This document shows, piece after piece, positions 60,993-64,000 of a DNA stretch of 64,000 bases. This DNA is from Bacteroides luti. GTDB lineage: Bacteria > Bacteroidota > Bacteroidia > Bacteroidales > Bacteroidaceae. The stretch spans positions 62,001 through 126,000 of the forward strand of contig NZ_FQTV01000009.1 of the NCBI RefSeq assembly GCF_900128905.1. Direction: 5' to 3'. The translations under genes were made by a program, and so were the position numbers. Every line of letters begins with the position of its first letter. The stretch's first letter is position 1. The notes under the pieces are model-generated. The model saw only the letters and a program-made list of their open reading frames with translations, was not told the origin of the DNA and did no database searches.

Positions 60993-61073
60993 TGATGTAT
61001 ATCAAATCACCCTTTTGATGTATATCATCGCTATCGTTTGATGTACATCATAATATGTGTTAGATGTATATCA
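60993..61073. repeat. Phased array J: four TGATGTATATCA words at 23 bp spacing
   Basis: Copies of TGATGTATATCA start at 60993, 61016, 61039 (TGATGTACATCA, a perfect palindrome) and 61062 (first base changed), exactly 23 bp apart. The 11 bp between copies are unrelated. The array lies between the convergent acyltransferase and menA genes. Period and copy number are the same as in array A at 4581, but the word is completely different. Confidence 0.87.
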
Positions 61074-61125
61074 AACGCAAAAAAGTAAACGGCTAATTTA
61101 TAATTATTCCTTTTGATTATTATTT

Positions 61126-62031
61126 TTATCCCAGTGATAATCCGATAAATAAAAGCATAGCAAGAATAAGCATATTCCTGGATGTTTCTCCCAAAATAAC
61201 ATTTAGCTCTTTCCCTTTGTGTATTTTTACCAATCGCTGCCAAGTCTTGAAGTGAGAAGCCAAGTAAAACTGAGGAAGTAAGGCTGCCCATAAGTGACCT
61301 TCAAATACAAAATAAAGGCAAAGCCAGCAGGCAATCATGCCTAAAAATAGATAAAGATAGCGTCCGAAAGGTTCTCCGAAACGAACCACGACTGTCTTTT
61401 TTCCGCTCAAGGCATCAGCTTCCCGGTCTCTATAGTTATTAACCACAAGCAAAGTGTCAATGGCTAGTCCGCTGATGAGTGAACCAACAATCACTGAGGG
61501 AGTAATGGTCAAAGCCTGTACATAATAAGTTCCGCATACAGGAACAAAACCAAAAAACAACAAGACCAAAATATCTCCCCATCCGTGATAAGAGAGAGGG
61601 TACGGCCCTGTGGTATATAGAAAAGCAAAGATAACGCAGACCATGCCTACCATGATCAGCCACCATCCGCCATAGAGTAGAAGTGTGCTGCCTAATGCAC
61701 ATGCCAGAGATACCACAATAATAATTCCTATCTTCATAGCAGAAGGAGAAATCCATCCCTGAGCGCAAGCCCGTTCAGGACCAAGGCGGTCTTCACGGTC
61801 GGTTCCTTTCAGGAAGTCGAACAAGTCATTGATTAGGTTGGATGCAATTTGCATAAGGAAAGCAAACAAGCAACATATCAGTGCCGGAAGCCAATTAAAC
61901 TTCCCATCGGCAATGGCAAGTCCTGTTCCTATTAATATTGGCACCACTGCCCCGGTCAATGTTTTAGGGCGGGCAGCAAGCAGCCATGCTTTGGCAGAAT
62001 TCTTTTTTACTGTATCTTTTATATCTTTCAT
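61126..62031 (-). CDS. menA: 1,4-dihydroxy-2-naphthoate polyprenyltransferase
   Basis: This 301-residue UbiA-superfamily membrane enzyme attaches a polyprenyl chain to dihydroxynaphthoate in menaquinone synthesis. It has about eight or nine membrane segments, ARPKTLTGAVVPIL near the start, the first Asp-rich motif NLINDLFDFLKGTDREDR and the second NNYRDREADALSGKKT. The ATG at 62031 is preferred; the frame extends 48 codons further, past the promoter. It uses the prenyl diphosphate products of the pathway represented by ispH and the synthase at 17883. Confidence 0.94.
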   Translation of the reverse strand: MKDIKDTVKKNSAKAWLLAARPKTLTGAVVPILIGTGLAIADGKFNWLPALICCLFAFLMQIASNLINDLFDFLKGTDREDRLGPERACAQGWISPSAMKIGIIIVVSLACALGSTLLLYGGWWLIMVGMVCVIFAFLYTTGPYPLSYHGWGDILVLLFFGFVPVCGTYYVQALTITPSVIVGSLISGLAIDTLLVVNNYRDREADALSGKKTVVVRFGEPFGRYLYLFLGMIACWLCLYFVFEGHLWAALLPQFYLASHFKTWQRLVKIHKGKELNVILGETSRNMLILAMLLFIGLSLG

Positions 62032-62051
62032 CTTTCTCGTTTTTAACAGAA

Positions 62052-62059
62052 CAAAGATA
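62052..62059 (-). promoter_or_regulatory. Predicted -7 promoter element of menA
   Basis: Exact TAnnTTTG match (TATCTTTG on the minus strand), 21 bp upstream of the menA ATG at 62031. Confidence 0.55.
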
Positions 62060-62163
62060 CAATCATTCTGAAAAAAACGAGGGACGATACATTGAAAAAT
62101 AAGATTTGTGATCTTTGTTTGGCGGAAAGTAAATATAAGATGTAATTTATTCGGATAAATAAG

Positions 62164-62171
62164 TATCTTTG
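62164..62171 (+). promoter_or_regulatory. Predicted -7 promoter element of the DUF2059 gene
   Basis: Exact TAnnTTTG match (TATCTTTG), leaving a leader of about 60 nt before the ATG at 62241. Confidence 0.55.
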
Positions 62172-62240
62172 CCAAGTCCTTAAATTAAGTATAATAACAG
62201 TTCTTTTTAATAAACTTATTCTGAAATTTAAATAACTACT

Positions 62241-62702
62241 ATGAAACATTCGTCAATGAAAACAATTCTGTTTGCTGTTTTTGCATTTATCTCAGTTACT
62301 ACAATGGCACAATCTGTAGATTCTTATTCACAGGTTATGAAGAAATATCTGATAGCTACTAATACTCTGAAAAATATGCAGACTATGGTTCCTCAAATGC
62401 TTAAGCCATTTCAAACCCAATCACCGAATATTCCTAAAGAATTCTGGGATTCTGTTAATGAGGAATTGCTAAATGACGTGGTAAACCAAATGACGGAAAT
62501 GCTGACTCCTATCTATCAGAAGTATTTAACACAAAAGGAACTGGAGGATGTTTTGGCTTTTTATGAATCTCCTGCCGGGAAAAAGATTAGTGATGTAACT
62601 CCTAAAATAACTTCCGAGGCAATTCAAGTAGGACAGAATTGGGGTGCCTCTATCGTTACTAAGATTCAAGCAAGGATGAAAGAAAAGGGATACACAAAAT
62701 AA
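62241..62702 (+). CDS. DUF2059 family exported protein
   Basis: This 153-residue exported protein has a signal peptide (ending MAQ, about 24) and a mostly helical DUF2059 domain (about 60-125), with the family-type LTPIYQKYLTQKELEDVLAFYESPAGKKI region (written here in part: YQKYLTQKEL, FYESPAGKKI). The domain's role is not established. It stands alone with its own promoter and a terminator at 62821. The second ATG, five codons in, is an alternative start that would shorten the signal n-region. Confidence 0.87.
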   Translation: MKHSSMKTILFAVFAFISVTTMAQSVDSYSQVMKKYLIATNTLKNMQTMVPQMLKPFQTQSPNIPKEFWDSVNEELLNDVVNQMTEMLTPIYQKYLTQKELEDVLAFYESPAGKKISDVTPKITSEAIQVGQNWGASIVTKIQARMKEKGYTK

Positions 62703-62816
62703 CGACCTGGAATTTTAAAAATCTTTATATCTTTAGAATCATCATTCTCTTTCTGCTTTACTATAAAAACCTTTAGAGATGAGACTCACATTATGTGAAT
62801 AAGTATAACCTTTACC

Positions 62817-62863
62817 ATAAAAAACATTCCGGGAACCGTTAAATGTTTCCGGAATATTTTTAT
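62817..62863. terminator. Probable bidirectional terminator between DUF2059 and DUF4468 genes
   Basis: An imperfect stem around ATTCCGG/CCGGAAT with A-rich (left) and T-rich (right) flanks and a loop of about 11 bases. The rest of 62703-62956 holds nothing else that I recognise. Confidence 0.65.
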
Positions 62864-62956
62864 TTCAGATTTTATTATGAAGAACACACTTTTGCAAGGC
62901 TGATAAAATTTGTCCATCAAAATCAATTATCAACCTTGACTTTTGCCTAAGGTGCC

Positions 62957-64000
62957 TTACTTAACCCAAACATTAATTATTTCACCGATATACATTTTAT
63001 GCATTTGCTTGCCGGTCCAGTTTTCTTTTAAGCTTTTATCAGAAATAGATTCTGCTTGTAAAGACTGTGCAACCATTTTTCTACATTCAATGATAAGCCA
63101 TGCCTGAGAGAAAGCTTTGCTACCACCAGGAGTAGTGATTGGAGTTAGTCCCGAACCTTTTACTTTGTCTGTGTCTTTACCAGACTTGCTACCGCAATAT
63201 TTCAGTGCATCACGGTAAGCCTCCGTATAGAATGTCAGAGTATAAGTATCTTTATTTTCCATTAACTGATAAGTGTAGCGGGTTGGGTTGATAAAGCAGA
63301 AAGCTACAGGCTTTTCGTACAGAAAGCCTAATCCGCCCCAACTGGCAGTCATCATATTGAATTTATCTTTGTCGCCGGCTGTTATCAACATCCAGTCTTC
63401 AGAAAGCATCTTGACAATATTCCCCGGAATCTTATCCGGTGCTATCTTTTTATATCCGGCCATTTCATTGGTAGCAGAAGGTGTTTCGTTACTTGTAGAG
63501 ATGGCAGGGATAGAACTTACATCGGGTTTCGCTGCAACAGAAGGAGCTGCTTCTGCTACTTGAGTTGCAATAGGTTTTGCTCCAATTGCTGTTTGTAAAT
63601 GAGCAAATGTGTCATCGACAAAATCAACTGTCTTTATACGAAACTTGGCATAGCCTCGTAATATTTTAGTTTTGTCTTTATTCAATACTTCTTTATCGCT
63701 TATTTGAAGCTCAGCCGGTATCTTTTTATCATTTTCATAATCGTAGAATATCCTTTCAATGTTCATAATACATTTCCCCGGCATGCATGTAGCAGTCATC
63801 TGATATTTAATCACTGCGCGGTCTAATGATAGAGAACTTGATTTAAAAACCAGATATTCTTCGCCGGATCCTACTATTATACCTTTTTCTTTATCAGAAT
63901 AAACCACTCTGCTTGTGTTGTTGTTCTTTTTTAGTCGTTTTTCCATCCAGCTCATTACCTTGTCGAAAGCCTGATCTTTAGTATAGCCAGGCAAGTTAAA
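62957..64000 (-). CDS. DUF4468/flavin reductase-like fusion protein (5' end outside window)
   Basis: At least 347 residues of a protein whose start lies beyond the window edge; the frame is open through 64000 (reading FNLPGYTKDQAF), and an apparent start at 63994 is only an internal TTG. The N-terminal part (to about 125) is the DUF4468 TBP-like fold that is common in Bacteroidetes exported proteins. An Ala/Ser/Thr-rich linker (about 140-175) joins it to a flavin reductase-like domain (about 180-345, with MLSEDWMLITAGDKDKFNMMTASWGG and FCFINPTRYTY in part). The reductase domain would bind FMN. Cell location and substrate are unknown. Confidence 0.82.
   Translation of the reverse strand, partial: FNLPGYTKDQAFDKVMSWMEKRLKKNNNTSRVVYSDKEKGIIVGSGEEYLVFKSSSLSLDRAVIKYQMTATCMPGKCIMNIERIFYDYENDKKIPAELQISDKEVLNKDKTKILRGYAKFRIKTVDFVDDTFAHLQTAIGAKPIATQVAEAAPSVAAKPDVSSIPAISTSNETPSATNEMAGYKKIAPDKIPGNIVKMLSEDWMLITAGDKDKFNMMTASWGGLGFLYEKPVAFCFINPTRYTYQLMENKDTYTLTFYTEAYRDALKYCGSKSGKDTDKVKGSGLTPITTPGGSKAFSQAWLIIECRKMVAQSLQAESISDKSLKENWTGKQMHKMYIGEIINVWVK

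Noticed and set aside
4581..61073. The phased arrays as CRISPR arrays
   Set aside because: Repeat words are only 7-14 bp and spacers about 8-16 bp, far too short. No cas gene is present, and the words degenerate between units.
61126..62175. Long N-terminal extension of MenA
   Set aside because: The -7 element at 62052-62059 lies inside the extension, and ATG 62031 gives the normal length.
62957..63994. Start of the DUF4468 protein at 63994
   Set aside because: That codon is TTG and the frame stays open to the window edge with DUF4468-like sequence, so the true start lies outside.

Overview
This 64 kb window looks like a stretch of ordinary chromosome from a Bacteroides-type member of the Bacteroidales. 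The DNA is AT-rich and genes lack clear Shine-Dalgarno sites. Many genes are preceded by an exact TAnnTTTG motif, the Bacteroidetes -7 promoter element, placed just upstream of the most plausible ATG. The gene families point the same way: a carboxypeptidase-D/plug TonB receptor, DUF4249, DUF1573, DUF5056, DUF2059, DUF4468, a PorQ homologue, and the two-subunit B12-dependent methylmalonyl-CoA mutase with MeaB. There is no prophage, conjugative element, CRISPR array or rRNA operon. The only mobile-element signal is a 164 bp MITE-like element.

Layout. 0-4.4 kb (minus strand): a TonB-dependent receptor, a DUF4249 lipoprotein and a LytS-type sensor kinase in one operon. 5-13.2 kb (plus): a giant alpha-2-macroglobulin-like protein, a DUF1573 protein and meaB. 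13.2-16.9 kb (minus): pfkA, ispH, cmk, porQ. 17.1-20.5 kb (plus): a TonB-like protein, a polyprenyl diphosphate synthase, an unknown gene, a TatD nuclease and tRNA-Ser(GGA). 20.5-21.1 kb: a long intergenic region filled with phased short repeats. 21.2-23.6 kb: exbB, a small membrane protein, exbD, exbD. 23.6-28.4 kb: GNAT, M64 peptidase, an Lrp-type regulator, folA, thyA, an EamA transporter. 28.6-36.3 kb: a porin and a PstS-like protein, a PorE-like OmpA lipoprotein, topB, a ROK regulator. 36.9-41 kb: mutB and mutA. 41.2-48.1 kb: an AspT/YidE-type transporter, a Cmk-like kinase, a LytTR/TPR-kinase pair, and an ECF sigma factor between DUF6249- and DUF5056-like genes. 48.3-55.7 kb: an rRNA methyltransferase, an SDR, the MITE, YjbQ, ABC-F, ppk1, a phosphoesterase. 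55.7-64 kb: two envelope proteins, a nucleotide-sugar operon (rfbA, rfbB, DegT aminotransferase, acyltransferase), menA, DUF2059, and a DUF4468-flavin reductase fusion cut by the window edge.

The most unusual signal is in the intergenic DNA. Six arrays carry a short word repeated with almost exact spacing of 11, 21, 22 or 23 bp. Most loci have their own word, but all spacings are close to one or two turns of the helix. The largest runs 18 consecutive 11 bp units and passes in phase into a 22 bp array with a different word. These lie between convergent genes, between divergent genes and upstream of an operon. I know of no description of this pattern.

Start codons were often moved inward. Many of the longest open frames begin at TTG upstream of, or inside, the promoter motif, and the chosen ATG fits the promoter, signal peptide and family length better.
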